From Prosthecobacter sp. SYSU 5D2 (GTDB lineage Bacteria > Verrucomicrobiota > Verrucomicrobiia > Verrucomicrobiales > Verrucomicrobiaceae), in the NCBI RefSeq assembly GCF_039655865.1, contig NZ_JBBYXL010000003.1, positions 496,001 to 560,000 of the forward strand: a DNA stretch of 64,000 bases, in the 5' to 3' direction. Position numbers and translations under genes: made by a program. A model generated the notes under the pieces. The model was not told the origin of the DNA. It worked only from the letters and a program-made list of their open reading frames with translations, and searched no databases. Of the stretch, positions 35,877-46,500 are shown piece after piece (positions within the stretch are counted from its first letter, which is position 1; every line of letters starts with the position of its first letter).

Positions 35877-36201
35877 GACCACAAGTCCCCCCGCAGCGAA
35901 CCAGCTTGGCAGGGTTGCGCTAGGGGTAATTCCCAATCTCTGACAAGGCGGTCAAAACAACCAATCGTTATTGTCAGGACGATGCAGTGAAGAAACACTT
36001 CTTCCCTTCCTTATCGCAGGGTCACAGAGTCAAAATGTCACACTTGCCCGCCTCTTTCGCGCCATTTCCTGACATTCGCCTCTACCTCCGCCCGTTTCTC
36101 AATGCACGCCCGTTCCTTGCCAATTAAGGGCTAGCGCTTCATTGCGACTTCATGGCACACTATAAGCAAAGGAAAAGGCAAACAACCCGCCTTCAATCAT
36201 C
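35877..36201. other. Noncoding region upstream of clpB
   Basis: No gene is visible. A small hairpin GAAGAA-ACAC-TTCTTC (35989-36004) may end the upstream transcript. The last 80 bp should contain the clpB promoter, with a purine-rich AAAGGAAAAGG (36168-36178) some 20 bp before the start. No CIRCE element or obvious heat-shock sigma-32-type promoter was found. Confidence 0.4.
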
Positions 36202-38793
36202 ATGTCTCCAGAAAAATTTACCGTTAAACTCCAGGAAGCCTTCAATGCCTCCCAGTCAGTGGCCACACGTTACGGGCATCAGGAGGTGAAAGCCGCGCAT
36301 TTGCTGACCGCACTGCTGGATCAGGAGGGCGGCATCACGGCCCCCCTGCTGGAAAAGGCCTCCATCAATCCGGATGCTTTTTCCAACCTGGAATCCCAGC
36401 TTGCCAATCTGCTCTCCCGCCAGCCGAAGGTCAGCGGGGCCACCGGCAGCCTTTACCTTTCCAGCGAATTCCGCGAGCTGATGACCAAGGCCGAGGATGA
36501 GCAGAAAAAGCTGAAGGATGATTTCCTCAGCGTGGAGCACATCCTCCTGGGCCTCTTCAAAACCAAGACTGACCTCAGCGATGTGCTGAAGCAGGCCGGC
36601 CTGACCTATGACAGTGTCTCCAAGGCGCTGAGCGCCGTGCGCGGCAGCCAGCGGGTGGTGGACCAGGACCCGGAGGGCAAATACCAGACGCTGGAAAAAT
36701 ACGGCACTGACCTGACCGCCCGCGCCAAGCAGGGCAAGATTGACCCCGTGATCGGCCGTGATGAGGAGATCCGCCGGGTAATGCAGGTGCTGAGCCGCCG
36801 CACCAAAAACAACCCGGTGCTCATCGGTGAACCGGGTGTGGGCAAGACCGCGATCGCCGAGGGCCTGGCGCGCCGCATCGTGGCTGGTGACGTGCCGGAT
36901 TCCCTGAAGGGCAAGCGCCTGATCAGCATGGACCTGGGCGGCATGATGGCCGGGGCCAAGTTCCGGGGCGAGTTTGAAGAACGTCTGAAGGCCTTCCTTA
37001 AAGAGGTGACCAGCAGCGAGGGGGAGATCATTCTCTTCATTGACGAGTTGCATACCATCGTCGGTGCTGGCAAGGCCGAAGGGGCGATGGATGCGGGCAA
37101 CCTGCTGAAGCCGCAGCTGGCCCGTGGCGAGCTGCGCTGCATCGGCGCGACGACGCTGGATGAGTACCGCAAATACATCGAGAAGGATCCTGCCCTGGAG
37201 CGGCGCTTCCAGCCGGTGCTGGTGGGCGAACCAAGCGTGGAGGACACCATCGCCATCCTGCGCGGTCTGAAGGAGCGCTATGAGGTGCACCACGGCGTGC
37301 GCATTCAGGACGGGGCCATTATCGCCGCCGCCACCCTGAGTAACCGCTACATCACCGACCGCTTCCTGCCGGACAAGGCCATTGACCTGGTGGATGAGGC
37401 CGCCAGCCGCATCAAGATCGAGCTGGATTCCATGCCCACGGAGATTGACGTCATCGAGCGCCAGATCATGCAGGGCGAGATGGAGCGCCAGGTTTTGAAA
37501 AAGGAAAAGGACCCTGCCAGCAAGGCCCGCCTCGAAAAACTGGAGAAGGAAATCGCCGACCAGAAGGAACACTCCGCGGCTCTGAAAGCCCAATGGCTCA
37601 AAGAAAAAGAAACGGTGGATGCCGGTCGCAAGGTCAAAGAAGAAATCGACCGCCTGCGCACCGAACTGGAGCAGGCCCAGCGTCGTGGCGACTTCGGCCG
37701 CGCCGGTGAAATCCAATACGGCCTCATTCCCGACCTGGAGAAGAAGCTCCAGCACGAATCCCTCACCGAAGCTGCTGACAAGCCGAAGGCCCAACCAACT
37801 TTGCTGCGTGAGGAGGTGACGGAAGACGACATCGCCCGCGTCGTCGCCAACTGGACGGGCATCCCTGTATCCCGCCTGCAGGAGGGCGAGCGCTCCAAGC
37901 TCATCAAGATGGAAGAGCGGCTCGCGGACCGCGTCATCGGCCAGCGGGATGCCATCGTCGCCGTTTCCAATGCCGTGCGCCGTGCCCGTGCGGGCATCCA
38001 GGATGAGAACCGCCCCATCGGCAGCTTCCTGTTCCTGGGCCCCACCGGCGTGGGCAAGACGGAGCTGTGCAAGGCCCTGGCGGAATTCCTCTTCGACGAT
38101 GAAGGCGCCATGACCCGCATTGACATGAGCGAATACATGGAGAAGCACAGCGTGAGCCGTCTCATCGGCGCACCTCCCGGTTATGTCGGTTATGATGAAG
38201 GCGGTCAGCTCACCGAGGCCGTGCGCCGCCGGCCTTACAGTGTGGTGCTCTTTGACGAGGTGGAAAAAGCCCACCCGGATGTCTTTAACAGCCTGCTGCA
38301 AGTGCTGGATGACGGCCGCATCACCGACGGCCAGGGCCGCACCGTGGACTTCAAAAACACGGTCATCATCATGACCAGCAACATCGGCAGCAGTGCCATC
38401 CAGGACGTCACCAATGCCGAGCAGCGCGATGCCCTCGTGCGTGAATCGTTGAAGCAGTTCTTCCGCCCCGAGTTCCTGAACCGCATCGATGAAATCGTCA
38501 TCTTTGACCGGCTGGATGCCACCCAGCTTGACAAGATCGTCAAGATCCAACTCCAGCGCGTCATCACCCGCCTGGCCAAACAGAACATCCACCTCACGGT
38601 CACGGATGACACCACCCGCTACCTCGCTGATGCCGGCTTCGATCCCGTCTTCGGTGCCCGCCCCCTGAAACGCGCCATCCAGAAACACCTGCTGGATCCC
38701 CTCAGCCTCGCCGTGCTGGAAGGCGGCTTCAAAGATGGTGACCACATCACCGCCAGGATGAAGGACGGCAAAGTGGAGTTTGAGAAGGCGTGA
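36202..38793 (+). CDS. clpB: ATP-dependent chaperone ClpB
   Basis: The 863-residue protein is a full-length ClpB/Hsp104 disaggregase that, with DnaK, pulls proteins out of aggregates. The N-terminal Clp repeat domain (residues 1-145) is followed by the first AAA+ module with Walker A GEPGVGKT (209-216), a long middle coiled-coil domain (about 400-530, rich in [20 protein letters not shown]) and the second AAA+ module with Walker A GPTGVGKT (613-620) and the [13 protein letters not shown] pore loop. The middle domain distinguishes it from ClpA/ClpC. It is followed by a hairpin terminator and a lipocalin gene. Confidence 0.97.
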   Translation: MSPEKFTVKLQEAFNASQSVATRYGHQEVKAAHLLTALLDQEGGITAPLLEKASINPDAFSNLESQLANLLSRQPKVSGATGSLYLSSEFRELMTKAEDEQKKLKDDFLSVEHILLGLFKTKTDLSDVLKQAGLTYDSVSKALSAVRGSQRVVDQDPEGKYQTLEKYGTDLTARAKQGKIDPVIGRDEEIRRVMQVLSRRTKNNPVLIGEPGVGKTAIAEGLARRIVAGDVPDSLKGKRLISMDLGGMMAGAKFRGEFEERLKAFLKEVTSSEGEIILFIDELHTIVGAGKAEGAMDAGNLLKPQLARGELRCIGATTLDEYRKYIEKDPALERRFQPVLVGEPSVEDTIAILRGLKERYEVHHGVRIQDGAIIAAATLSNRYITDRFLPDKAIDLVDEAASRIKIELDSMPTEIDVIERQIMQGEMERQVLKKEKDPASKARLEKLEKEIADQKEHSAALKAQWLKEKETVDAGRKVKEEIDRLRTELEQAQRRGDFGRAGEIQYGLIPDLEKKLQHESLTEAADKPKAQPTLLREEVTEDDIARVVANWTGIPVSRLQEGERSKLIKMEERLADRVIGQRDAIVAVSNAVRRARAGIQDENRPIGSFLFLGPTGVGKTELCKALAEFLFDDEGAMTRIDMSEYMEKHSVSRLIGAPPGYVGYDEGGQLTEAVRRRPYSVVLFDEVEKAHPDVFNSLLQVLDDGRITDGQGRTVDFKNTVIIMTSNIGSSAIQDVTNAEQRDALVRESLKQFFRPEFLNRIDEIVIFDRLDATQLDKIVKIQLQRVITRLAKQNIHLTVTDDTTRYLADAGFDPVFGARPLKRAIQKHLLDPLSLAVLEGGFKDGDHITARMKDGKVEFEKA

Positions 38794-38816
38794 GATTTCG
38801 CGGCCAATGAACATTT

Positions 38817-38841
38817 TCACGGCTCCAATCAGGAGCCGTGA
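38817..38841. terminator. Hairpin terminator after clpB
   Basis: TCACGGCTCC-AATCA-GGAGCCGTGA is a perfect 10-bp stem-loop 24 bp after the clpB stop, preceded by ATTTT and followed by the weakly T-rich TCCGTTCTT. Confidence 0.75.
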
Positions 38842-38856
38842 TCCGTTCTTACAGGG

Positions 38857-39393
38857 ATGAAGCTCTTTACCTGTCTGCCCCTGCTCGCCTGTCTGGCAGT
38901 CCTCACCTCCTGCTCCACTGCCATGAAACAGCCTCCAGTACAAACCGTCGCCCATGTGGACCTGAACCGTTACATGGGGGACTGGTATGTCTTCGCCCAC
39001 ATCCCTTATTCACTGGAGAAGGGCAAGGTCGGCACGCTGGACCGGTATGCGATGCGGCCGGACGGCAAGATGGACAACATCTTCCTCTTCCGCCACAAGA
39101 CGCTGGATGCGCCGCTGGAGCAATGGAAGGGAGTCGCCTGGGTGCATGACAAGAAGACGAATGCAGAATGGCGCGTGCAGTTTATCTGGCCGTTGCGGGC
39201 CAAGTATCTGATCACAGATCTGGACCCGGACTATCAATGGAGCGTCATTGGTTATCCCAACCGCAAGCTCGCCTGGGTGCTGAGCCGCAAGCCGACCCTG
39301 GACGAAGCCACCTATCAGGGCATCCTCAAGCGCCTGGAAGCGCAGGGCTTTGATCCCGGCAAGCTGGTCAAGGTGCCGCAGATTCTGCACTGA
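38857..39393 (+). CDS. Lipocalin family lipoprotein (Blc-like)
   Basis: The 178-residue protein has a lipoprotein signal with lipobox LTSC (Cys19) and then a lipocalin barrel: the GxW-type motif in RYMGDWYVFAHIP, KYLITDLDPDYQWSVIGYP and the final helix YQGILKRLEAQGFD. Bacterial lipocalins of the Blc type bind lipids in the outer membrane and are often stress-induced. It lies just after clpB, consistent with but not proving a stress role. Its stop takes part in a hairpin with the convergent kinase gene. Confidence 0.9.
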   Translation: MKLFTCLPLLACLAVLTSCSTAMKQPPVQTVAHVDLNRYMGDWYVFAHIPYSLEKGKVGTLDRYAMRPDGKMDNIFLFRHKTLDAPLEQWKGVAWVHDKKTNAEWRVQFIWPLRAKYLITDLDPDYQWSVIGYPNRKLAWVLSRKPTLDEATYQGILKRLEAQGFDPGKLVKVPQILH

Positions 39394-39407
39394 CCCATTG
39401 CGTCAGT
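39389..39407. terminator. Inverted repeat containing both convergent stops
   Basis: ACTGAC-CCATTGC-GTCAGT is a perfect 6-bp stem; the left arm contains the lipocalin TGA and the right arm the kinase stop. There is no T tract. Confidence 0.35.
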
Positions 39408-40722
39408 CAGTCTCCTCCGCCAGCAGCACTGGCGTGCTCACCACCACACGCAGACCGTGCGGCTTGACCGGTTGCAGTTGCAGCTTTCCTCCGCACTCCC
39501 GAGCCCGAGCTCTCATGCCTGTCAGTCCCAGGCTCTGACGGGAAGTCTCCCCCTGAGGCGGCAGGCCTATTCCATCATCCTCCACGATGAGCTGCACCTG
39601 GCCATTTTCCACGGACAGGGATATCTTCACCTCGGTGGCTTTGGAGTGGCGGGCGATGTTGGTCATCGCCTCCTGGGCGATGCGGAAAAGATGCGTCTCC
39701 AGGTCGCTGTGCAGGCGGGTTTCCAGGTGTGAATCATAGGTCATCTCCACCTGGGCACGCTGGGCAAATTTTTCCGTCAGCCAGCGCAGCCCGGCATCCA
39801 GACCAAAGTCATCCAGAATCACCGGCCGGAGAAGCTGGGAAAGCTCCCTGACATTGGCGATTGCCTGGTCCACCAGCAGGACGCAGTCGGCCCGACGGTC
39901 TTCAAAACGGTCATCCACGCGACGGACGAGGTTGGACCGCACAGCGGCGAGAGACTGGCCCAGCTCATCATGCAGCTCATGGGAGAAGCGGCGTGCGGTT
40001 TCCTCCTGCGTCTGCAACATGTGCCAGGAGACGCGGCTCAGTTCATCCTGCTGCCACTCGATGCGGCGGATGCTGTGCCTGACAAAGAAAATGGTGCCAG
40101 TGGCGCAGACGCCTGAAAGGAGCAGGCAGGCACCGAGCAGGATGGCGGATTCATCCGCAAGCTGCTGAAGCTGCTGGCCGATCTCCTGGTCCACCTCCGC
40201 CAGGTGCTTGGTGCTGTGCAGGATGAGGTCATGGATGAGCTTCACCACCACATCGTGGCTGGAGATCAGCTCATCCATGTGCATGCGGCTGGTGGAGCCG
40301 CCGGCCTCCAGGGATATCTGGGCCTGTTTGGAAAATAGCTGGGTGGCCGCAGCCAGTTTCCGCCAGTCTTCGGCATGTACGGTGTGCTGGGCGGCCTCCG
40401 CCAGCTTGGCCACACCAAAGTCTGCTTTCTTTAAATCTTGTATCCGGGCCACGCGGTCATCCATGCCCACCTCCCGCACAATGCGATGGACGATGAGCGC
40501 CAGGGCATCCTCCTCCGCCTGCACTTCATGCAGCAGCCGTGCCACCAGGAGCTGCTCCTGCACAAGCCGGGCGGCGTTTTTACGGATGGCGTGGCTGTCC
40601 CGCACGGCCACCAGGCCGGCGATTCCCAGAAGGATGACGACCAGGCCGAACCCGATGATGAGGCCCCATAGCACCGAGCGCTCGCCCATCCGACGATGAA
40701 AGGGAATGGATAAGGAGTTCAT
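39403..40722 (-). CDS. Sensor histidine kinase, NarL/HisKA_3 type
   Basis: The 439-residue kinase has two membrane segments (about 17-40 and 193-215) enclosing a helical periplasmic sensor region of about 150 residues, a cytoplasmic linker and a HisKA_3 dimerisation domain with FSHELHDELGQSL (phosphoacceptor H251 expected). The ATPase domain ends with EDDGIGLPP. No known ligand-binding domain is evident. The response regulator gene lies only 8 bp upstream, so the two form one system. Confidence 0.92.
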   Translation of the reverse strand: MNSLSIPFHRRMGERSVLWGLIIGFGLVVILLGIAGLVAVRDSHAIRKNAARLVQEQLLVARLLHEVQAEEDALALIVHRIVREVGMDDRVARIQDLKKADFGVAKLAEAAQHTVHAEDWRKLAAATQLFSKQAQISLEAGGSTSRMHMDELISSHDVVVKLIHDLILHSTKHLAEVDQEIGQQLQQLADESAILLGACLLLSGVCATGTIFFVRHSIRRIEWQQDELSRVSWHMLQTQEETARRFSHELHDELGQSLAAVRSNLVRRVDDRFEDRRADCVLLVDQAIANVRELSQLLRPVILDDFGLDAGLRWLTEKFAQRAQVEMTYDSHLETRLHSDLETHLFRIAQEAMTNIARHSKATEVKISLSVENGQVQLIVEDDGIGLPPQGETSRQSLGLTGMRARARECGGKLQLQPVKPHGLRVVVSTPVLLAEETD

Positions 40723-40730
40723 GCCGCAGC

Positions 40731-41372
40731 TCAGTCGATGAGCCCGTTGCGCAGGGCAAAGCGCACCAGCTCGCCCACGGAATGCAGGTTCAGCTTTTCC
40801 ATCACGCGACCACGATGGGCCTCCACCGTATAGACGCTGAGGTTCAAAGCCGTGGCAATGTCCTTGTTGGTCTTGCTCTCAGCGATCATCTGCAGCACTT
40901 CCCGCTCACGGCTGGAGAGGAGGTCCAGGGCATTGGTGACGTGTTTGCGATAGTCATCCAGGACCGCATCGGAGACCTCCGGACTGAGGTATCCTTTGCC
41001 CACAGCCACGGCCCGCACGGCCACCAGGAAATCATTTTCGCTGCAATCCTTCAGCAAATAGCCCCGTGCCCCGGCGCGCAGGATCTCCCGCACATACACG
41101 GCATCCTTGTGCATGGAAAGCGCCAGCACCCGGGTCTTGGGCGACACCTTTTCCATGCGCCGGGTGGCCTCGATGCCATTGAGCTCCGGCATGGTCACAT
41201 CCATCACCACAACATCGGGCTGCAAAGCCTCCGCCAGCTCCACGGCCTCCCGGCCATTGGATGCCTGGCCCACCACCTCCATGTCCCACTGGGCCTCTAA
41301 AATCAGGCGGAAGCCGTTGCGCACCACGGAGTGGTCATCGGCGAGCAGAATACGGGTGGCTTTGGCGGACAT
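40731..41372 (-). CDS. LuxR/NarL family response regulator
   Basis: The 213-residue regulator has a receiver domain with acidic pocket D12-D13, phosphoacceptor D58 (VVVMDVTMPELNG) and K in LLKDC, then a C-terminal LuxR helix-turn-helix (LLSSREREVLQMIAESKTNK...YTVEAHRGRVMEKLNLHS). It is the partner of the kinase encoded downstream. Its target genes are not visible; nearby candidates are the DUF1080 gene directly upstream and the RND efflux operon beyond it. The start follows from family alignment (SAKATRILLADDH); the frame is open to 41456. Confidence 0.93.
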   Translation of the reverse strand: MSAKATRILLADDHSVVRNGFRLILEAQWDMEVVGQASNGREAVELAEALQPDVVVMDVTMPELNGIEATRRMEKVSPKTRVLALSMHKDAVYVREILRAGARGYLLKDCSENDFLVAVRAVAVGKGYLSPEVSDAVLDDYRKHVTNALDLLSSREREVLQMIAESKTNKDIATALNLSVYTVEAHRGRVMEKLNLHSVGELVRFALRNGLID

Positions 41373-41436
41373 GGTGGTTGGAGGGACTTTAGCGGAATCC
41401 CCCCTCAAGAACAACCGCTGTCTCCGGCTTCTTGCA

Positions 41437-42168
41437 TCAGCGTCCAGGCGGAGCAAGCACCGGCACGGTCTGCTCCGGCGTGGTCATGCCGGAGGGCAGC
41501 TCCAGGATGCGAATGTTGCGGAAATGGATCTCCGCCCCTTCGGACTCCAGACAGAGATAGCCTTTCCGGTAGGTGGAGCCGCTGACGCCGTTGACAAACT
41601 TGCCGTTAATGGAGAGCTTCACCACGCCGTCCACAGCCACCACATCATAAGTATTCCACTCGCCCTTGCCTTTGCAGCGGCTTTCATAGGACATGCTGCG
41701 TTTGCCACGCGGATTGTCCGGGATGATCTCCAGGCCGTTGGCACCGAAGAGCTCGCCGGAGACATAACCCAGCGGCTTTGGGGAGCCGTCCTTCTCGCGG
41801 TTGATGTAGGGCCATTGCAGCTCCAGCATCTGCACTTCCAGGCCCATGGGCAGATTCGCGCCTTCCGCAGGTGCGGCATTGCTCCAAATGAAGACGCCGG
41901 AGTTTCCACCCTCCTCCATGTGCCGCCACTCGATGTGGAGGATGAAGTTTTCATACTGCTTCTCTGAGCGCATGACGCCGATGGGCATCCCTTTGCAAAC
42001 GAGCAGACCGTCTTTGACGCTCCAGGTCTCCGGGCTGGTATTCACATCCACCCAGCCGGTAAGGTCCTTACCGTTAAACAGGTCACGAAAGCCCGCTGCC
42101 TCCTCCGCAAGGGAGAGTGCAGGGCTGAAAGCAAGGGCGGCACAGAGCAGGTGGATCCAGGTCTTCAT
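41437..42168 (-). CDS. DUF1080 protein (3-keto-disaccharide hydrolase family), exported
   Basis: The 243-residue protein has a signal peptide ([23 protein letters not shown]) and a DUF1080 lectin-like beta-sandwich: [54 protein letters not shown] and [21 protein letters not shown]. Members cleave glycosides whose sugar has been oxidised at C3, acting with Gfo/Idh/MocA oxidoreductases and TIM-barrel isomerases, both found elsewhere in this window. The frame is open to 42333, but the signal peptide sets the start at 42168. Confidence 0.88.
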   Translation of the reverse strand: MKTWIHLLCAALAFSPALSLAEEAAGFRDLFNGKDLTGWVDVNTSPETWSVKDGLLVCKGMPIGVMRSEKQYENFILHIEWRHMEEGGNSGVFIWSNAAPAEGANLPMGLEVQMLELQWPYINREKDGSPKPLGYVSGELFGANGLEIIPDNPRGKRSMSYESRCKGKGEWNTYDVVAVDGVVKLSINGKFVNGVSGSTYRKGYLCLESEGAEIHFRNIRILELPSGMTTPEQTVPVLAPPGR

Positions 42169-42414
42169 AGAAAGTGACGGACAGGTACGCACTTCATGAG
42201 CCACTTCCTCCAAGAACCCGCACGTCGCACAGAACACTCCGTACTGGACAGCAGATTTAAAGAATCTGCGCAGCATGCATCCCCTGTCCAGGGGAGCTAT
42301 ACTGTAGCCCGCATCCTGGTGGAGTGGTGCCAATAAACCGTGTACAGCCGATGAAAAAGACCCTGAGGAGGCTATTCCAATCGGGGTAGCGGCACGGCTT
42401 TGTTAGCGGCCTCA

Positions 42415-43524
42415 ATGGAACTGCTCAACATCATCACCTGGAAGTCTTTCATGTATGCCGGTCTGCTGGCCAGCATTGTACCCAGCGGCTGCCATCCGCA
42501 CAAGGAAGAAACGCACCACGCAGAGAAATCCAAGCTGGTCGTCACCCGTCCGCTGAAGCGGGACACGGTGGTGAACCGCGAGTATGTCTGCCAGATTCAC
42601 TCCTGCCAGAACATCGAAGTGCGCGCCCTGGAGCGCGGTTACCTGGAGGCCACCTTTGTCAAAGAGGGCCAGCACGTCAAAGCCGGGGATCCGATGTTTA
42701 AAATCCAGCCCTTGGTTTACCAGGCCGAGTTAAAGAGCGCGGAGGCCGAGTCCCAGGCGGCCAAGGTGGAGTATGACAATACCAAACAACTGGCGGACAG
42801 CGACGTGGTCTCTGACACAGAACTCGCCATCTCCAAGGCCAAACTGGAGAAGACTCTGGCTGAGGTGAACCTGGCCCAGACCCATCTCAACTTTACCGAC
42901 ATCAAGGCACCCTTCCCCGGCCTGATGGACCGCCTGCACGTCCGGCAAGGCAGCCTTTTGGAAGAAGGTGAACTGCTGACCACGCTCTCCGATAACAGCG
43001 AGATGTGGGTCTATTACAACGTGCCTGAGGCCGAATACCTGGACTATGCATCGCAGGATCAGCCCGAGGACCGCAAGGCCGTCAGCCTGGTGATGGCGAA
43101 CGGTGAGGTCTTCAAAGAAAAGGGCCGGCTCAATGTCATCGAGGCGGAGTTTAACAGCGCGACCGGCACCATTCCCTTCCGCGCTGATTTTCCGAATCCC
43201 GACGGTCTTCTCAGGCATGGCGGCACGGGGAACATCCAGATGAAAAAGCTGGTCAAGGGTGCCGTCCTGGTGCCGCAGAAAGCCACGTTTGAAATTTTGG
43301 ACCATCACTATGTTTTCGTCGTCGGCAAGGATGACGTGCTGACGCAGCAGCGCATCCATATCAGCGAGGAGATCGAGGACCTGTTCATCGTCAGCAAAGG
43401 CGTGACGGCGGAGGACAAGATCGTGCTGGAAGGGCTGCAGCAGGCCAAAAGCGGTGAGAAGGCCGAGTATGAATTCGAAGAGCCGGAGGAGGCATTCAAG
43501 CACTTGAAACTGAAGGCTGAATAA
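42415..43524 (+). CDS. RND efflux periplasmic adaptor (membrane fusion protein), lipoprotein
   Basis: The 369-residue adaptor has an N-terminal signal with a possible lipobox (IVPSGC) and the standard order of lipoyl half (IEVRALERGYLEATFVKEGQ), helical hairpin (AELKSAEAESQAAKVEYDNT), second lipoyl half (FTDIKAPFPGLMDRLHVRQG), beta-barrel and membrane-proximal domains. It links the inner-membrane pump and outer-membrane channel encoded next. The in-frame TTG at 42400 is a possible earlier start. A 12-codon open frame (42351-42389) lies just ahead and might be a leader, which is speculative. Confidence 0.92.
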   Translation: MELLNIITWKSFMYAGLLASIVPSGCHPHKEETHHAEKSKLVVTRPLKRDTVVNREYVCQIHSCQNIEVRALERGYLEATFVKEGQHVKAGDPMFKIQPLVYQAELKSAEAESQAAKVEYDNTKQLADSDVVSDTELAISKAKLEKTLAEVNLAQTHLNFTDIKAPFPGLMDRLHVRQGSLLEEGELLTTLSDNSEMWVYYNVPEAEYLDYASQDQPEDRKAVSLVMANGEVFKEKGRLNVIEAEFNSATGTIPFRADFPNPDGLLRHGGTGNIQMKKLVKGAVLVPQKATFEILDHHYVFVVGKDDVLTQQRIHISEEIEDLFIVSKGVTAEDKIVLEGLQQAKSGEKAEYEFEEPEEAFKHLKLKAE

Positions 43525-43545
43525 CCCTGGAGAATCCGACCGACC

Positions 43546-46500
43546 ATGTTTACCAAAATTCTCCACAGGCCGGCCCTGGCCATTGTCATCTCGCTGCTCA
43601 TCCTCTTTCTGGGCGGCCTTTCCATCGTCACGCTGCCCATCTCCCAGTTCCCAGATGTGGCGCCGGTGGTGGTCATGGTCACCGTGGACTATCCGGGCGC
43701 GAGCGCCAAGGTCCTCGAAGAGTCCTGCCTCATCCCGCTGGAGCGCTCCATCAACGGCGTGCCTAACATGAAGTACATGACCTCCGATGCAACGAGCGCC
43801 GGGGAGGCCACCATCCAGGTGATCTTCAACATGGGCACCGACCCCAACCAGGCGACGGTGAACGTGATGAATCGCGTCAACCAGGTGATGAGCCGCCTGC
43901 CACCGCTGGTGCAGCGTGAGGGCGTCATCGTCAACAACCTCTCACCGAACATGCTCATGTACGTGAATTTGTACAGCACGGACAAGAACGCGGACATGCA
44001 GTTCCTGTTCAATTATGGCTTCATCAACCTCATTCCTGAGCTGAGCCGCATCCCTGGGGTCGGATCGGCCAAGATCCTGGGCACGCGCCAGTATGCGATG
44101 CGTGTGTGGCTGAAGCCGGACCGCATGCGGGCCTACAACATCTCCACCGAAAAGGTGATGGAAGCACTTGCGGAACAGAGCGTCATCGGATCTCCAGGAA
44201 GGCTCGGGCGTGCGGACAGCAAGACCTCCCAGGCGCTGGAGTATGTGCTCACCTACTCCGGCCGGTTCAACGACGTGGAGCAGTATGAGAATGTGATTTT
44301 ACGATCCACGGAAGAAGGCGAGCTGCTGCGGCTGAAGGATGTGGCCACGGTGGAGCTGGGCAGCGAGTTTTACGACCTCTACTCAGACCTCGATGGCAGC
44401 CCCTCCGCCGCCATCGTGATCAAGCAGAGCTTCGGCAGCAATGCCCATGAGGTGATCAAGGAAATCAAAGCGAAGCTGGCGGAATTTAAAGAGAAGTCCT
44501 TCCCCTCCGGGATGGACTACAAAGTGAGCTATGACGTCTCCAATTTCCTGGATGCCTCCATCGAAAAGGTGCTGCACACGCTGGCGGAGGCCTTCATCCT
44601 GGTGGCGCTCGTCGTGTTCATCTTCCTGGGAGACTGGCGCTCCACGCTCATCCCCACGCTGGCGGTGCCGGTGTCCCTGATCGGCGCGTTTTTCCTGATG
44701 CAGTGTTTTGGCGTGACGATCAACCTCATCACGCTTTTCGCGCTGGTGCTGGCCATCGGCATCGTGGTGGACAATGCCATCGTGGTGGTGGAGGCGGTGC
44801 ATGCGAAAATGCACGGGAAGGACAACCTGTCACCGTATGCGGCGACAAAGCTGGTGCTGCATGAGATCGCGGGCGTCATCATCGCCATCACGCTGGTGAT
44901 GACGGCGGTGTTTGTGCCGGTGACGTTCATGCCGGGTCCGGTGGGTGTTTTCTACCGGGAGTTTTCCATCACCATGGCGGTGGCCATCGTGCTGTCCGGC
45001 GTCATGGCGCTGACGCTGGCGCCGGTCCTGTGCGCGATGCTTTTGAAAAAGCCGGACCACAGTCACGGCAAGAAGAAGTGGCGCGGGCCGGTGGCGGTGC
45101 TGCTGGACCTTTTCAACCGTGTTTTCGAAAGGATCACGGACATGTATGAGGCCCTGCTCAAGAGGATTGTCCACCGTTGCATCCTGACGTTCATCATTCT
45201 GGCGGCCTCCGGTGCAGCCGTTTATTTCATCAACCTGGATCTGCCTTCCGGCTTCATTCCAGCGGAAGACCAGGGCATGATCTACGCCATTTTGCAGACG
45301 CCGCCGGGCTCCACGCTGGAGCGCACCTATGCCAAGTCCAAGGAGTTGCAGAAGATCGCGAAAAGCATCGAAGGCGTGGAGTCCGTCTCCACCCTGGCGG
45401 GCTATGAGGTGCTCACCGAAGGCCGTGGCTCCAACGCCGGCACCTGCCTGATCAACCTCAAGAACTGGTCAGACCGCACCCTGACGGCACCGCAGATCAT
45501 TGAGGAACTGGAGAAGAAATGCAAAGAGATCGCCGGTGCGCAGTTTGAGTTTTACGAGCCGCCGGCGGTGCCAGGCTACGGTGCGGCAGGCGGCTTTTCC
45601 CTGCGCCTGCTGGACAAGACCAATACGGGTGACTACGACCGTCTGCAGGTGGTGAACAGCGAGTTCATGGAGGCCCTCCACAAGCGCAAGGAACTGCGCG
45701 GTTTGTTTACCTTTTTCAGTGCGAGCTATCCGCAAATGGAGATCGTCATTGATAATCAGGTAGCCATGCAGAAGGGCGTCTCCATCGGCAAGGCGATGGA
45801 CAACCTGGGCATCCTCATCGGCAGCACGTATGAGCAGGGGTTCATCAAATTCGGCCAGTTCTTCAAGCTCTACGTGCAGGCGGATCCCAAGTACCGCCGG
45901 ATGCCCTCGGATCTCAACGACCTGTATGTGGCTAACGAAGAGGGTGAAATGGTTCCCTACTCCGCCTTCATGAAGCTGGTGCCGAAGCAGGGGCTCAACG
46001 AGATCACCCGCTACAATGCCTACCCTGCTCCGTCCATCCAAGGTGCCCCGGCTGCGGGCTACAGCAGCGGCGATGCCATCAAGGCCATCCAGGAGGTGGC
46101 GGCGCAGACGCTGCCGCGCGGCTACGACATCGGCTGGGCAGGCCTGTCCTTTGACGAAGTGGCCCGCGGCAACGAGGCCATCTACATTTTCATCATCGTG
46201 CTGATGTTTGTGTACCTGGTGCTGGTGGGCCAGTATGAGAGCTTCATGCTGCCGCTGGCGGTGATCCTGTCCCTCCCCGTCGGGGTGATGGGCTCCTTCC
46301 TGCTGCTGAAGGGCATGGGGCTGGACAATGACATTTATGCGCAGGTGGGGCTCATCATGCTCGTGGGTCTGCTGGGCAAGAACGCCATCCTCATTGTGGA
46401 ATTTGCCGCGCAGCGGCACCACGAAGGGCTGCCGATCTTTGAGGCTGCGGTTGAGGGTGCCAAGGTCCGCTTCCGGCCGATCTTGATGACGTCGTTTGCC

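Noticed and set aside
36060-36201. CIRCE operator or sigma-32-type promoter before clpB
   Set aside because: GGGCTAGCGCTTC was considered, but the inverted GAGTGCTAA arm and spacing are absent; no heat-shock promoter consensus was found.
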